Shown here: positions 1-9,845 of the stretch, in pieces
Position numbering within the stretch: position 1 is the first letter of the stretch
Layout: each line of letters starts with the position of its first letter
Source of the DNA: an uncultured Algoriphagus sp.
GTDB taxonomy: Bacteria > Bacteroidota > Bacteroidia > Cytophagales > Cyclobacteriaceae
NCBI GenBank assembly: GCA_903952135.1
Contig: CAJBER010000193.1
Span: 1 to 46,224 of the forward strand
DNA: 46,224 bases
Direction: 5' to 3'
Translations under genes and position numbers: made by a program
The notes under the pieces: generated by a model
What the model saw: only the letters and a program-made list of their open reading frames with translations
Databases searched by the model: none
What the model was told of the DNA's origin: nothing

Positions 1-1
1 A

Positions 2-211
2 TGGTACACCTACCATGTGATTGTAAAAGGAGATCAGATTTCAGTAGCCCTCAATGGCAAGGTGGTTATGGAATACGACGAGTCTGCCGACACCAAACGG
101 ACGTTACCATTAGGAAAAAAACGGTTTGATCGAGGTACAATTGCCCTTCAAGCGCATGATCCCGAAAGTGTAATTTATTACCGCTCTGTAAAAATCAAAC
201 TTCTGGATTGA
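2..211 (+). CDS. DUF1080 (3-keto-disaccharide hydrolase) family protein, C-terminal part
   Basis: This is the last ~70 codons of a gene whose start lies left of the window; the frame is open from base 2, so the ATG at 17 is internal. The strand pattern with an ALNGK stretch and the ending GTIALQAHDPES followed by IYYRSVKIKLLD is the usual C-terminal edge of the concanavalin-like DUF1080 jelly roll. Members of this family are named 3-keto-disaccharide hydrolases and act outside the cytoplasm on oxidised glycosides. A second, complete DUF1080 protein lies at 39314-40048, in a sugar-oxidation locus. Substrate cannot be told from this fragment. Confidence 0.8.
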   Translation, partial: WYTYHVIVKGDQISVALNGKVVMEYDESADTKRTLPLGKKRFDRGTIALQAHDPESVIYYRSVKIKLLD

Positions 212-253
212 AAAAGACAGTTGAGTATTTAATTAATCCCAAAACAAAAATCC

Positions 254-826
254 ATGTCAATTACCTATCGAAAATTATTAGCATATTTCTTTAGGGGCTT
301 GTTATTCCTAACGCCGGTAGCAATCACGGGGTACATTGTTTACGAGCTTTTTCTGTTTCTTGATAATTTGATTCCGGTACCCATCCCAGGCATTGGAATC
401 TTGATGGTACTTGCTTTGATTACCTTTGTAGGGTATCTGGCAAGTCTATTCTTTGCGAAGCCACTATTTGATTGGTTTGAGCGGGGAGTATTTAAGATCC
501 CTTTTGTAAATCTGCTGTACACCTCGATCAAAGATCTGATGGGGGCGTTTGTTGGAGAGAAGAAGAAATTCAATTCTCCAGTTCTAGTGGAAGTTTCTGC
601 CAGTTTGCATCGGTTGGGCTTTGTAACCCAAGAGGAGATGTCTTCCATAGGAGCACCAGGCTTGGTGGCTGTCTATTTCCCTCACAGTTACAATGTATCA
701 GGAAATGTATTTCTCGTAAAAAAAGAGAAAGTAACCCCACTACCGGGAGTTAAAAACTCCGACATCATGAAATTCATGGTTTCTGGTGGTGTGTCTTCTA
801 TAGAGCCTTCTAAGGAAGAAAATTGA
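254..826 (+). CDS. DUF502 family membrane protein
   Basis: This 190-residue protein has two hydrophobic helices in its first ~70 residues (about 9-34 and 44-66) followed by a soluble domain. The second helix is followed by the PLFDWFERGVFKIPFV-like stretch and a YTSIKDL motif, which are hallmarks of the DUF502 family. Length matches the family norm of about 190-220 residues. The family is widespread and its function is unknown; members sit in the inner membrane. It ends 8 bases before the convergent DinB-like gene at 834 with no obvious terminator between them. Confidence 0.85.
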   Translation: MSITYRKLLAYFFRGLLFLTPVAITGYIVYELFLFLDNLIPVPIPGIGILMVLALITFVGYLASLFFAKPLFDWFERGVFKIPFVNLLYTSIKDLMGAFVGEKKKFNSPVLVEVSASLHRLGFVTQEEMSSIGAPGLVAVYFPHSYNVSGNVFLVKKEKVTPLPGVKNSDIMKFMVSGGVSSIEPSKEEN

Positions 827-833
827 GTTTTTT

Positions 834-1274
834 TCAACAACCAAATTGACTCAGGTGGTGATCCATGTGTTTGGCATGGAACCGTTCCCATTCGTCAAAG
901 TTCAGCAGTCCAAACCCAGGGTGAGGGGTTTGCTTCGTTGGATTTTCCTGGAATAGCAATTGGTAGGCATCCCAACTTTTAATCAGTTCTTCTTTTGCCG
1001 TTTCTATATCGGGATAGCGAAGGTCGAGTAAAGTGTCAGGTAGTCCTGGTCCTTTGATCCCTTTTGGAAAAGGGAGATCCGTAAATAGCAGGGCATGTTT
1101 TCCAGCCAACTGTTTTTCTGTCGGTATGATTTCAGGAATTGGAATTCTTCCTGCACACATTTTTAGGGTGAGAGTCAAATGTTCCACCATGTGCTGAGGT
1201 GTAAGTATTCCAAACTTGGCTTCAGTAGTTAGGCTCAAGTGCTGGAGTCGTTGGAGTAGTATTTCTTTAGTCAT
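834..1274 (-). CDS. DinB-like / DUF1569 family protein
   Basis: This 146-residue cytosolic protein has the two histidine regions of the DinB/DUF1569 four-helix metal-binding fold: an early H in PQHMVEHL (about residue 27-33) and a C-terminal HAKHMDHHLSQFG (about 133-145). The acidic LNFDEWERFH segment before it is typical. DinB-like proteins bind a divalent metal and several act as thiol-dependent transferases, but the substrate here is unknown. Some annotation pipelines give this family misleading names such as oxepin-CoA hydrolase; I see nothing supporting that. It lies downstream of nrdA, separated by a terminator. Confidence 0.7.
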   Translation of the reverse strand: MTKEILLQRLQHLSLTTEAKFGILTPQHMVEHLTLTLKMCAGRIPIPEIIPTEKQLAGKHALLFTDLPFPKGIKGPGLPDTLLDLRYPDIETAKEELIKSWDAYQLLFQENPTKQTPHPGFGLLNFDEWERFHAKHMDHHLSQFGC

Positions 1275-1288
1275 ATATGAAAAGATAT

Positions 1289-1318
1289 AAAAAAAAAGCG
1301 TTTGATAGAATCAAACGC
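1289..1318 (-). terminator. Rho-independent terminator of nrdBA
   Basis: A 9-bp perfect stem (GCGTTTGAT at 1298-1306 with ATCAAACGC at 1310-1318) and 3-base loop is followed, on the minus strand, by a run of nine T (A at 1289-1297). It lies 32 bases past the nrdA stop. Confidence 0.85.
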
Positions 1319-1350
1319 CTTTATTCATTAATGAACTCTAGAATATCGAT

Positions 1351-3750
1351 TTAGCTTCCGCACATTTCGCAGCCCTCTGGATCATCCAAGGAGCAAGCAA
1401 TGGCATCTTGCTTTTGTGTTTTTAGCGCTTCTGTTTCGTTTGCCTTTTCCATTTTTGGTTGCTCAAGTTGAGACTTGTCCAAGGTAAATTTGATGGCAGA
1501 AGTTGCCGCTTGCGAACGAAGGTAGTACATGCCTGTTTTCAAGCCTTTCTTCCAAGCATAGAAGTGCATGGAGGTCAGCTTGCCAAAATTTGGATCTTGC
1601 ATGAAGATGTTCATGCTTTGAGATTGGCAGATGTAGGCTCCGCGATCTGCTGCCATTTCAATGATTACTTTTTGAGAAATCTCCCAAACTGTTTTGTAGA
1701 GATCCTTAATGTTTTGAGGGATTCCAGGAACTGATAGTACTGATCCGTTAGTCGAGATAAGTCTGTTACGCATGGTATCGTTCCACAAGCCCAAATCAAT
1801 CAAGTCCTTCATCAAGTGCTTGTTCACCACGATGAATTCTCCAGATAGGGTTCTTCTCGTGTAGATGTTGGAGGTGTAAGGCTCAAAGCACTCGTTGTTA
1901 CCCAAGATTTGAGAAGTAGAAGCAGTAGGCATTGGAGCGACCAATAGGGAGTTACGGATGCCGAACTTCTTCACTTTTTCCTTCAATGAATCCCAATCGT
2001 AACGTCCAGATTTAGGAGTTACTCCCCACATATCAAACTGAAGGATTCCTTTGGAAGCAGGACAGCCCTCATAGGTTTCGTAAGTACCATTGATTTTGGC
2101 AAGTTCCATGGAAGTTTCTACGGCCGCATAGTAGATGGTCTCAAAGATGTCTTCGTTGAGGCCTTTAGCTTCGAGCGAATCGAAAGGCATTCTAAGAAGG
2201 ATGAATGCATCGGCTAAGCCTTGAATACCCAATCCGATAGGACGGTGTCTGAAGTTGGATTTTCTTGCTTCTTCTACAGGATAGTAGTTGATATCAATCA
2301 CCTTGTTGAGGTTGCGGGTAGCCACCTTTGTGATCTCATACAGCTTTTGATGATCGAATCGGAGCACGCCATCTTCTCCAGCCTCCACAAATTTTGGAAG
2401 GGCAATGGAAGCTAGGTTACATACGGCTACCTCATCTGGGGCAGTGTATTCAATGATTTCGGTACAAAGGTTGGAAGACTTGATTGTTCCCAAGTTTTGC
2501 TGGTTGGATTTGCCATTGGCCGCATCCTTGTAAAGCATGTATGGAGTACCGGTCTCAATTTGAGATTCCAATACTTCAAACCAAAGTTCTTGCGCTTTGA
2601 TAGTTTCTCTTGCTCTTCCTTCTTTTTCGTACTTCTCGTACAATCTTACAAATTCTTCTCCATGGCAATCTGCAAGACCTGGAGCTTCGTTAGGGCAGAA
2701 AAGAGACCAGTCTTCGTTGTTCTCTACGCGCTGCATAAATAGATCTGGGATCCACAATGCGTAGAAAAGGTCTCTGGCACGCATCTCTTCCTTACCATGG
2801 TTTCTTCTTAGTTCAAGGAAGTCCTTGATATCTGCATGCCAAGGTTCCAAGTAAATGGCAAAGCTTCCTTTGCGCTTTCCTCCACCTTGATCTACGTAGC
2901 GGGCAGTCATGTCGAAGTTTCGTAGCATTGGTACAATGCCATTGGATACCCCATTGGTGCCTTTGATGTAGCTTCCCTTCGCACGTACGTTGTGGATGGA
3001 AAGACCAATTCCACCAGCAGACTGGGAGATTTTAGCACAGGACTTCAATGTATCGTAGATGCCATCGATGCTATCATCCTTCATGGTCAAAAGGAAGCAG
3101 GAAGAAAGCTGTGGCTTTGGAGTACCCGCGTTAAAAAGAGTTGGGGTAGCATGGGTAAACCACTTCTCGGAAAGTAGGTCGTAGGTTTCAATCGCTGCAT
3201 CCAAATCTTCTCTATGGATACCTATTGCCACCCGCATGAGCATGTGCTGAGGACGTTCTACTACCTTACCATCCAAACGGATGAGGTAGCTTTTTTCCAA
3301 GGTTTTGTATCCAAAATAATCGTAGCTAAAGTCACGCTTGTAATCGATCGCCTCATCGAGTTTTGCTGCGTGCTGCTTAATGATTCCGTATACCTCCGTA
3401 TCTAGGAGTTGTGCATTTTCTCCAGTCTTCGGGTTGACGTAGGTATACAGTCTTTTCATGGTATTTGAAAAAGACTGGCTGGTGGTTTTGTGCAGGTTGG
3501 AGATTGCAATACGCGCCGCTAAAATGGCATAGTCTGGGTGTCTCACGGTAAGTGAAGCACATACTTCTGCGGCAAGGTTATCGAGTTCGGAAGTGGTCAC
3601 CCCATCGTACAAACCATCAATTACCTTCTTGGCAACTTCTATGGGTTGGATGAATTTAGGATCTAGTTCATAGCAAAGGTTCTCTATCCTTGCAGTGATC
3701 TTGTCGAACCGTACGGACTCTCTTCTTCCGTCTCTTTTAATTACTAACAT
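1351..3750 (-). CDS. nrdA: Ribonucleoside-diphosphate reductase, alpha subunit (class Ia)
   Basis: NrdA reduces ribonucleoside diphosphates to deoxyribonucleotides, with the tyrosyl radical supplied by NrdB. The 799-residue length fits class Ia. An ATP-cone regulatory domain opens the protein ([16 protein letters not shown], about residues 3-18). The active-site cysteines are visible in SSCFLL, NLCTEI and VCNLAS, and the [18 protein letters not shown] substrate-loop motif is intact. The C-terminus ends in CEMCGS, the shuttle cysteine pair re-reduced by thioredoxin or glutaredoxin. The gene follows nrdB on the same strand after 60 bases, so the two form an operon ending at a strong hairpin. 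Confidence 0.97.
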   Translation of the reverse strand: MLVIKRDGRRESVRFDKITARIENLCYELDPKFIQPIEVAKKVIDGLYDGVTTSELDNLAAEVCASLTVRHPDYAILAARIAISNLHKTTSQSFSNTMKRLYTYVNPKTGENAQLLDTEVYGIIKQHAAKLDEAIDYKRDFSYDYFGYKTLEKSYLIRLDGKVVERPQHMLMRVAIGIHREDLDAAIETYDLLSEKWFTHATPTLFNAGTPKPQLSSCFLLTMKDDSIDGIYDTLKSCAKISQSAGGIGLSIHNVRAKGSYIKGTNGVSNGIVPMLRNFDMTARYVDQGGGKRKGSFAIYLEPWHADIKDFLELRRNHGKEEMRARDLFYALWIPDLFMQRVENNEDWSLFCPNEAPGLADCHGEEFVRLYEKYEKEGRARETIKAQELWFEVLESQIETGTPYMLYKDAANGKSNQQNLGTIKSSNLCTEIIEYTAPDEVAVCNLASIALPKFVEAGEDGVLRFDHQKLYEITKVATRNLNKVIDINYYPVEEARKSNFRHRPIGLGIQGLADAFILLRMPFDSLEAKGLNEDIFETIYYAAVETSMELAKINGTYETYEGCPASKGILQFDMWGVTPKSGRYDWDSLKEKVKKFGIRNSLLVAPMPTASTSQILGNNECFEPYTSNIYTRRTLSGEFIVVNKHLMKDLIDLGLWNDTMRNRLISTNGSVLSVPGIPQNIKDLYKTVWEISQKVIIEMAADRGAYICQSQSMNIFMQDPNFGKLTSMHFYAWKKGLKTGMYYLRSQAATSAIKFTLDKSQLEQPKMEKANETEALKTQKQDAIACSLDDPEGCEMCGS

Positions 3751-3810
3751 ACTCAGGCGAATTTTTAAAGGGGTGGTTTAAGATAGGTATTTTTGGGTAT
3801 GCAAACTCGT

Positions 3811-4791
3811 TTAGAAGTCTTCTTCGATAGAGAATCGAGCGGCACTATCAGCAGGTTCTGTAGATTTCATGACGCCTGCTTTTTGGTAGTCACCCACTCG
3901 TTTTTCGAAGAAGTTAGTTTTGCCTTGCAAGGAGATCATGTCCATGAAATCGAATGGATTGCTGCTATTCCATTCCTTCTCACATCCTAGTTCCATTAGG
4001 AGTCTGTCGGCTACGAATTCGATGTATTGGCACATCAAATCAGAATTCATTCCGATCAATCGAACAGGTAGCGCGTCGGTCACAAATTCTTTTTCGATGG
4101 CTACCGCATCCATGATGATCTCGCGAACGGTCTCTTTTGGAAGTTGGTTGTTTACGTGTTTGGTGTAAAGGTGGCAAGCAAAATCGCAGTGTAATCCTTC
4201 ATCTCTTGAAATCAATTCGTTGGAGAAAGTAAGGCCAGGCATCAATCCTCTTTTCTTCAACCAGAAGATGGAGCAGAAAGATCCTGAGAAGAAAATACCT
4301 TCCACTGCAGCAAAGGCAATCAAACGCTCTTGGAAGCTGCCATTGTCAATCCAACGCAAAGCCCAGTCCGCCTTCTTTTTCACGCAGTCGATGTGCTCAA
4401 TCGCATTGAGTAGGCGATCACGCTCCCCGTTGTCTTTGATGTAGGTATCGATTAATAAGGAGTAGGTTTCAGAATGGATGTTTTCCATGGCAATTTGAAA
4501 ACCGTAGAAAAACTTAGCTTCGGTATACTGTACTTCCGCAACGAAGTGCTCTGCTAGGTTTTCGTTTACAATCCCATCAGAGGCAGCAAAAAAGGCGAGG
4601 ATATGAGAAATGAAATGTCTTTCTCCATCATTTAGATTTTTCCAGTCCGTTAAATCTTGACTCAAGTCAATTTCTTCGGCAGTCCAGAAACTCGCTTCAG
4701 CCTTTTTGTAGTATTGCCAGATGTCGGCATGCTGAATTGGGAAAAGGACAAATCGGTTACTGTTTTCTTGTAAAATCGGCTCGTGCTGCAT
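3811..4791 (-). CDS. nrdB: Ribonucleoside-diphosphate reductase, beta subunit (class Ia)
   Basis: NrdB holds the diiron-tyrosyl radical cofactor that starts catalysis in NrdA. The 326-residue sequence resembles the eukaryotic R2 type ([10 protein letters not shown] near residue 35). By comparison with mouse and E. coli R2, the metal ligands are D72, E103, H106, E164, E198 and H201, and the radical tyrosine is Y110 in [10 protein letters not shown]. The C-terminus SIEEDF is the acidic-aromatic tail that docks on NrdA. It is the first gene of the nrdBA operon. The long AT-rich upstream region contains several inverted repeats that may serve regulation. Confidence 0.97.
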   Translation of the reverse strand: MQHEPILQENSNRFVLFPIQHADIWQYYKKAEASFWTAEEIDLSQDLTDWKNLNDGERHFISHILAFFAASDGIVNENLAEHFVAEVQYTEAKFFYGFQIAMENIHSETYSLLIDTYIKDNGERDRLLNAIEHIDCVKKKADWALRWIDNGSFQERLIAFAAVEGIFFSGSFCSIFWLKKRGLMPGLTFSNELISRDEGLHCDFACHLYTKHVNNQLPKETVREIIMDAVAIEKEFVTDALPVRLIGMNSDLMCQYIEFVADRLLMELGCEKEWNSSNPFDFMDMISLQGKTNFFEKRVGDYQKAGVMKSTEPADSAARFSIEEDF

Positions 4792-5360
4792 CGCTCTCTA
4801 AGTAGTTGTAATCTATGTTTTGGAATTTTAGGCATAAAATATGCCTTTGGGGCTTCCTCTGAAGGAAAAAGCTGCCTTTTCAGAACAGCTTATCAACAAA
4901 TATGAGGATCAAAAAGGGAATAAAAAAGTCTAAAATCGAGCCAAAATAAAGAAAATGACCGATAGTCAAAATATGTTTAAAGTACTATATATTAACTTGT
5001 TAACATCAAAAATGTTAAGTATAAAATCAATCAAATTCAGCAAATAGGCCCACTAGAATAATTTTTAAATTGTGAAAAAAAGTTTTTGAGGGGTAGCACT
5101 GACCCTTGTTTTGAACGAAAGTCAATAAAAAAATCATCTCATTATTTTTTGTAAATAATTGAAAAACAAGTAGTTAAAATTTTCATTGATTTTTTTAGCA
5201 AATTTTAGACTTTTGATAAACCGACCAAAGTTTCAACCAGATTAGCTACTTCTTGATGCGTTAAAAAGTTGGCGGGAATCTTTTATCATTTTTGGGGAAA
5301 GTTTTTTTAGTTTCAATTCAATTCCTATATTTGCACTCCGATTTCGATAAATCAAGCATC
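4792..5360. other. AT-rich intergenic region between nrdB and rplU, with candidate operators
   Basis: No gene is visible in these 569 bases between two divergent operons. Dyads that stand out are AGGCATA/TATGCCT at 4830-4846, 39 bases upstream of the nrdB start; TTAACAT/ATGTTAA at 5000-5018; and ACTATATATTAA at 4984-4995, whose first nine bases equal the half of the NrdR-box consensus ACTATATATAGT. NrdR is the usual repressor of ribonucleotide reductase genes, so control by it is plausible but unproven here. A single near-match to a DnaA box (TTATCAACA near 4885) is not enough to propose an origin. Confidence 0.45.
5326..5333 (+). promoter_or_regulatory. -7 promoter element of rplU-rpmA
   Basis: TATATTTG matches the Bacteroidota -7 consensus TAnnTTTG and lies 28 bases before the rplU ATG. 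No TTG sits at the usual upstream spacing; that area is a run of T. Confidence 0.6.
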
Positions 5361-5672
5361 ATGTACGCAATTGTTAACATCGCAGGAAAGCAGTTCAAAG
5401 TAACAAAAGATCAGTTCGTTTATGCCCCTAAATTGGCAGGCGAAGCTGGCGCTTCCGTGGAATTTGACCAGGTCTTGTTGGCGGAAGCCAAAGGCACTGT
5501 GTCTGTAGGTGCTCCGCTACTCGCAGGAGCTAAGGTATCCGGAAAAATTCTGGGTCATGTAAAAGGTGACAAAGTGATTGTCTTCAAAAAGAAGCGCCGC
5601 AAGGGCTACAAAAAGAAGAATGGTCACAGACAAGACTTCACCAAAGTAATGATCGAATCTATCACTTTATAA
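5361..5672 (+). CDS. rplU: 50S ribosomal protein L21
   Basis: Large-subunit ribosomal protein bL21, 103 residues, starting MYAIVNIAGKQFKV, with the conserved C-terminal basic FKKKRRKGYKKKNGHRQ segment that contacts 23S rRNA. The ATG at 5361 is chosen because it matches the family start. An upstream in-frame TTG at 5292 would add residues unrelated to L21 and lies before the -7 promoter element. The gene is followed 37 bases later by rpmA, the usual bacterial L21-L27 pair. Confidence 0.97.
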   Translation: MYAIVNIAGKQFKVTKDQFVYAPKLAGEAGASVEFDQVLLAEAKGTVSVGAPLLAGAKVSGKILGHVKGDKVIVFKKKRRKGYKKKNGHRQDFTKVMIESITL

Positions 5673-5709
5673 GATTTTCTTTCTAAAGAAATCATAAACG
5701 AATATAACC

Positions 5710-5970
5710 ATGGCACACAAAAAAGGTGTAGGTAGTTCCAAGAACGGTCGTGAGTCACATTCCAAAAGATTGGGTGTGAAAAAGTTCGGCGGTGAAGTAG
5801 TCATCGCAGGAAATATCCTAGTAAGACAAAGAGGTACAAAACACCACCCAGGACTGAATGTTGGGGTAGGTAAAGACCACACGCTATTCGCATTGACCAA
5901 CGGTGTAGTAGCATTCAAGAAAAAATTTGATGGCAGATCCTATGTGAGCATCGTTCCTGCTCAGGATTAA
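5710..5970 (+). CDS. rpmA: 50S ribosomal protein L27
   Basis: Large-subunit protein bL27, 86 residues, with the typical start [16 protein letters not shown], whose N-terminal tail reaches towards the peptidyl-transferase centre. There is no Firmicutes-type cleaved N-terminal extension. [20 protein letters not shown] is the family signature. It is co-transcribed with rplU and ends 20 bases before a strong terminator. Confidence 0.97.
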   Translation: MAHKKGVGSSKNGRESHSKRLGVKKFGGEVVIAGNILVRQRGTKHHPGLNVGVGKDHTLFALTNGVVAFKKKFDGRSYVSIVPAQD

Positions 5971-5990
5971 TTCCCCATCCCTAATTCTTC

Positions 5991-6021
5991 AAAACCTCTT
6001 CCTCGGAAGAGGTTTTTTTTT
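5991..6021 (+). terminator. Rho-independent terminator after rpmA
   Basis: An 11-bp stem (AAAACCTCTTC at 5991-6001 with GAAGAGGTTTT at 6006-6016), a 4-base loop, and a T run to 6021 close the rplU-rpmA operon. Confidence 0.9.
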
Positions 6022-6114
6022 GCCCTTAGCCCATCTTTTTGCCTTTAATCAATTTTTTTACTTCCTTTTCCAACTTTTCTCCTACCTTAAAACAAGATAT
6101 TAATTCAACCCATC

Positions 6115-9100
6115 ATGATCTCGTTTCAATCTTTACTTCGAAGTGGTGCACTCTTGCTACTTCTTATCCTAAGTCTTCCCGTTATTGGGCAGCAAATCCC
6201 AGATCCCAAAGTCTATGACGCGGTTCAATGGCGCCTAGTCGGTCCATTTAGAGGCGGTAGAGCGGATGCAGTAACAGGTGTCAAAGGAAATGACAAATCC
6301 TATTACTTCGCTTCTACAGGCGGAGGCATCTGGAAAACTAGCAATGCAGGCCAAACTTGGAGGTCAGTATCCGACGGATTCTTCGGCGGCTCAATGGGTG
6401 CTGTGGCTGTGGCCGAAAGCGATACCTCAGTCGTCTATGCTGGCGGTGGCGAAAAAACCGTCCGTGGCAATGTTTCCTTTGGCTACGGGATATGGAAGAG
6501 TGCCGATGCAGGCAAAACCTGGGCCCGAGCAGGTCTCGATAAAAGCCGTTTTGTTTCACGCTTACGCATCCATCCTAGCAACCCCAATGTAGTCTATGCT
6601 GCAGTCTTGGGAGATATTTTTAAGCCAGATGCCACTCGTGGCGTGTACAAGACGACCGATGGCGGCAAGACCTGGGAACAGCTTCTTTTTGTGGATGACA
6701 TTTCCGGTGCCGTAGATTTGGTGTTGGATCCCAACAATCCTGAGGTGCTGTATGCCTCTACCTGGCAACTGCAACGCACTCCTTACAGCTTGGAGAGTGG
6801 GGGACCTGGATCCAAACTTTTTAAATCTTCCAACGGTGGCAAAACTTGGGAGGAACTTTCATCCAAAGCAACCTTCCCCAAAGGAGTACTTGGCATTATG
6901 GGAATCGCGGTATCTCCTAAAAATTCCAACCGCTTGTATACCATCATCGAAAACGAAAAAGGAGGTGTCTACACTTCCAAAGATGCGGGTCAAACTTGGG
7001 AGCTCGTGAATGAAGATCGTAACCTTCGTCAGCGTGCCTGGTACTATTCCAGAATCTATGCCGACACCCAAAATGAGGAGACCATCTATGTCCTCAATGT
7101 GAGCTACCATAAATCTACCGATGGGGGCAAAACTTTTAAAGGGGCGAATGCTCCACATGGTGACCACCACGACTTGTGGATTGATCCAGCCAACAACCAG
7201 CGCATGATCATCGCCGATGATGGTGGCGCACAAGTTTCAGAAGATGGAGGAGCAACCTGGTCTACTATGATGAATCAGCCGACTTCCCAGTTTTACAGAG
7301 TCACTACAGATAACAGCTTCCCATATCGTATTTATGGTGCGCAGCAAGACAACTCCACGGTTCGTATCCGTCACCGCAATGATGGTGGAGCGATTACTGA
7401 ATCGGATTGGGAGCCTACCGCTGGTGGAGAATCGGGCTGGATTGCCCCAGATCCTCTAGACAATGATATTGTATACGGAGGATCTTATGGAGGACTACTT
7501 ACTCGAGAAAACCATCGAAATGGTACCTCACGCACCGTCAACGTGTGGCCAGATAACCCGATGGGACATGGAGCAGAAGGAATGAAGTACCGATTCCAAT
7601 GGAACTTCCCGATTTTCTTTTCCCCTCACAATCCGAAATTGATTTACACGACCAGTAACCAATTTCACCGCTCCACTAACGATGGTCAAACTTGGGAGTT
7701 GTTTTCTCCAGACTTGACTCGAAATGACAAGAGCAAACTCGGTCCCTCTGGAGGTCCGATCACCAAGGACAACACTTCCGTGGAGTATTATGCCACCATC
7801 TTTACTGCTGCAGAATCTCCAGTGAAACAAGGAGTAATCTGGGCAGGATCTGATGATGGATTGGTGCATGTAACTGCAGATAATGGAAAAACTTGGCAAA
7901 ATGTCACTCCGAAAGACCTACCAGAGTGGTTGCAAATCAATTCCATCGAAGCGAGCCCCTTTGCCGCAGGCGAGGCATACTTTGCCGCAACAGGCTACAA
8001 GACGGGCAACTTTGCCCCCTACCTTTACAAAACCAAGGACTATGGAAAGACCTGGACCAAGATTGTGACAGGAATTAATGAAGAACACTTCACTCGCGTA
8101 GTACGCGCTGATCCAGCCAAAAAAGGCATGCTCTATGCGGGTACCGAAACAGGCATGTACTATTCCAAAGATGATGGTGCTAGCTGGCATTCGCTCCAAT
8201 TAAACCTACCTATCGTACCGATTACGGATTTGGCGATCAAGGAGAATAACTTGATTGCAGCCACTCAAGGCAGATCGTTCTGGATCATCGATGACTTGAC
8301 AGTACTTCACCAAGCAGAAGTTGGACTAGAAAACAAAGCATTCCACCTGTACAAGCCTCAAGATTCGTACCGCATCGACGGGATGAAGCGCAAGAGCTTG
8401 ACCGACGGAACCAACCGTCCTGGGGGTGTCTTGGTGTATTATTTCCTCAAGGAAAAACCTGCCAGCGAACTAAAAATTGAATTCTTCAATGACAAAAACC
8501 AACTCATTCGTTGGTTCTCTACCAAAGGAGTCAATGGAGATACGCTGAGAGTTAAGCCTGGATCAGGGGAATTCAACTGGAACCTTCGTGGAGAAAACGC
8601 AGAAGGATTTGATGGAATGATCCTTTGGGCAGCTAGTCTAAGAGGTCCTAAGGTGGTTCCTGGTACCTACAAAGTGCGAATGACGGTAGATGGCCAATCT
8701 CAAGAGCAAACCTTCAAGGTGCTTGCGGATCCGCGCTATGAATCTACCCAAGAGGATTTGGTGGCGCAGTACAACTACTTGTTGGCCGTGCGAGACAAAA
8801 TCACCGAAACGCATCAGGCCATCAAGCTGATCCGTGTGTACCGCACTGAACTGGACTCGCTCACGACCAAGCCGGAGAATCTTGATCAAATCAAAGCAGA
8901 AATGCAGGCCATCGAGGAGACCTTGTACCAGACGCAAAACCGAAGTGGACAGGATCCGCTCAACTTCCCGATCCGATTGAATAACAAGTTGGCCCACCTG
9001 ACTAGCGTGGTAGGAAGTGGTGATTACAAACCTACAGATTCCTCAGAAGAAGTGCGAAAAGAACTCACGGAACAAATTGATGTACAACTGGCACGCTTCC

Positions 9101-9177
9101 GAAAACTGGAGCGGGAACAAATCTCACGAGTGCTGAATATCGAGGAGATGAAAACGAAGTTGGAAAAGAAAAAGTAA
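6115..9177 (+). CDS. Exported BNR/VPS10 (sortilin-like) beta-propeller protein
   Basis: A 1020-residue exported protein with an N-terminal signal peptide (hydrophobic 11-24, cleavage probably after IGQ). It carries many BNR/Asp-box repeats of the form S-x-D-x-G-x-T-W (for example SADAGKTW, SSNGGKTW, SKDAGQTW, STDGGKTF, SKDDGASW), spread from about residue 75 to 700. This predicts one or two multi-bladed propellers of the sortilin/VPS10 class. A region at about 790-880 looks like a FlgD-Ig/Fn3-type sandwich, and the last ~140 residues are helical and charged. Such proteins are common in Cytophagales, often annotated as glycosyl hydrolases, but no catalytic residues are evident. Role unknown. 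Confidence 0.88.
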   Translation: MISFQSLLRSGALLLLLILSLPVIGQQIPDPKVYDAVQWRLVGPFRGGRADAVTGVKGNDKSYYFASTGGGIWKTSNAGQTWRSVSDGFFGGSMGAVAVAESDTSVVYAGGGEKTVRGNVSFGYGIWKSADAGKTWARAGLDKSRFVSRLRIHPSNPNVVYAAVLGDIFKPDATRGVYKTTDGGKTWEQLLFVDDISGAVDLVLDPNNPEVLYASTWQLQRTPYSLESGGPGSKLFKSSNGGKTWEELSSKATFPKGVLGIMGIAVSPKNSNRLYTIIENEKGGVYTSKDAGQTWELVNEDRNLRQRAWYYSRIYADTQNEETIYVLNVSYHKSTDGGKTFKGANAPHGDHHDLWIDPANNQRMIIADDGGAQVSEDGGATWSTMMNQPTSQFYRVTTDNSFPYRIYGAQQDNSTVRIRHRNDGGAITESDWEPTAGGESGWIAPDPLDNDIVYGGSYGGLLTRENHRNGTSRTVNVWPDNPMGHGAEGMKYRFQWNFPIFFSPHNPKLIYTTSNQFHRSTNDGQTWELFSPDLTRNDKSKLGPSGGPITKDNTSVEYYATIFTAAESPVKQGVIWAGSDDGLVHVTADNGKTWQNVTPKDLPEWLQINSIEASPFAAGEAYFAATGYKTGNFAPYLYKTKDYGKTWTKIVTGINEEHFTRVVRADPAKKGMLYAGTETGMYYSKDDGASWHSLQLNLPIVPITDLAIKENNLIAATQGRSFWIIDDLTVLHQAEVGLENKAFHLYKPQDSYRIDGMKRKSLTDGTNRPGGVLVYYFLKEKPASELKIEFFNDKNQLIRWFSTKGVNGDTLRVKPGSGEFNWNLRGENAEGFDGMILWAASLRGPKVVPGTYKVRMTVDGQSQEQTFKVLADPRYESTQEDLVAQYNYLLAVRDKITETHQAIKLIRVYRTELDSLTTKPENLDQIKAEMQAIEETLYQTQNRSGQDPLNFPIRLNNKLAHLTSVVGSGDYKPTDSSEEVRKELTEQIDVQLARFRKLEREQISRVLNIEEMKTKLEKKK

Positions 9178-9180
9178 GCA

Positions 9181-9212
9181 AATGGCCCCGTACCTACGGG
9201 GCCATTTTTTTT
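9181..9212 (+). terminator. Rho-independent terminator after the BNR/VPS10 gene
   Basis: A GC-rich stem (AATGGCCCCGTA at 9181-9192 with TACGGGGCCATT at 9195-9206) followed by T at 9205-9212 terminates the plus-strand gene. It begins 4 bases after the stop codon and abuts the convergent rhomboid gene. Confidence 0.88.
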
Positions 9213-9840
9213 AGAAAGGTTGGTAGGAAAGGATTTGCTCCAAAAACATCTTGGCGCTGCCCGGTGAAAGGAGCAGAATACAAACAATCCCGAAAATGGC
9301 TCCATAGAGGTGTGCATCGTGGTTGATGTTGTCCTGTCCTTGCTGCCCCTTGACATAGGAATAAATCAGAAAGAAGCCACCCAAAAGGAAGCCAGGAAGA
9401 CAGAGTAACCCAAAGAGGCAAATGTCTGAAAGAGGCATGAGGATGATGCTGGCAAAAACCGTAGCTGAAGTTCCCCCAGATGCGCCTAAGGCTTGGTAGT
9501 AACTATTGCCCTGCTGCTTCAAATAGGTAGGGATATCGGCAATCACGATCGCGGCTAGGTAAAATCCCACGAAAATCAAGCCACCAAGCTCTAGTCCAAA
9601 TTGAAACTTAAAGAAGCGTTCCACTACCCCTCCGAAAAAGTAGAAGGTAAACATGTTGAATAAGAGGTGCATGAAATCCTTGTGGATAAATCCAGAGAGG
9701 ATAAAGCGATCCCATTGGTTTCGCTGCTTGATTCGGTAGGGGATAAACATCCAGCGATCCAGCAAGGCAGGGCGATTGAAGGCAAGAATGCTGCTGAGTG
9801 CTGTTACTCCGATGAGGAGCGTAGTCAAGGAAAAGTCCAT
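9211..9840 (-). CDS. Rhomboid family intramembrane serine protease
   Basis: A 209-residue polytopic membrane protein with about six hydrophobic helices. The rhomboid hallmarks are present: HLLFNMFTFYFFG (residues 58-70) in the second helix region, the GASG box with catalytic S121, and the HDAHLYGAIFG helix with catalytic H177. It should cleave membrane proteins within the bilayer; the substrate is unknown. It is the last gene of the lipB operon, starting 5 bases after the polyprenyl synthase stop. Confidence 0.92.
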   Translation of the reverse strand: MDFSLTTLLIGVTALSSILAFNRPALLDRWMFIPYRIKQRNQWDRFILSGFIHKDFMHLLFNMFTFYFFGGVVERFFKFQFGLELGGLIFVGFYLAAIVIADIPTYLKQQGNSYYQALGASGGTSATVFASIILMPLSDICLFGLLCLPGFLLGGFFLIYSYVKGQQGQDNINHDAHLYGAIFGIVCILLLSPGSAKMFLEQILSYQPF

Positions 9841-9845
9841 TGGTC

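Noticed and set aside
4885-4893. TTATCAACA as a DnaA box and the AT-rich region as an origin
   Set aside because: Only one near-match is seen, with no dnaA, dnaN or clustered boxes.
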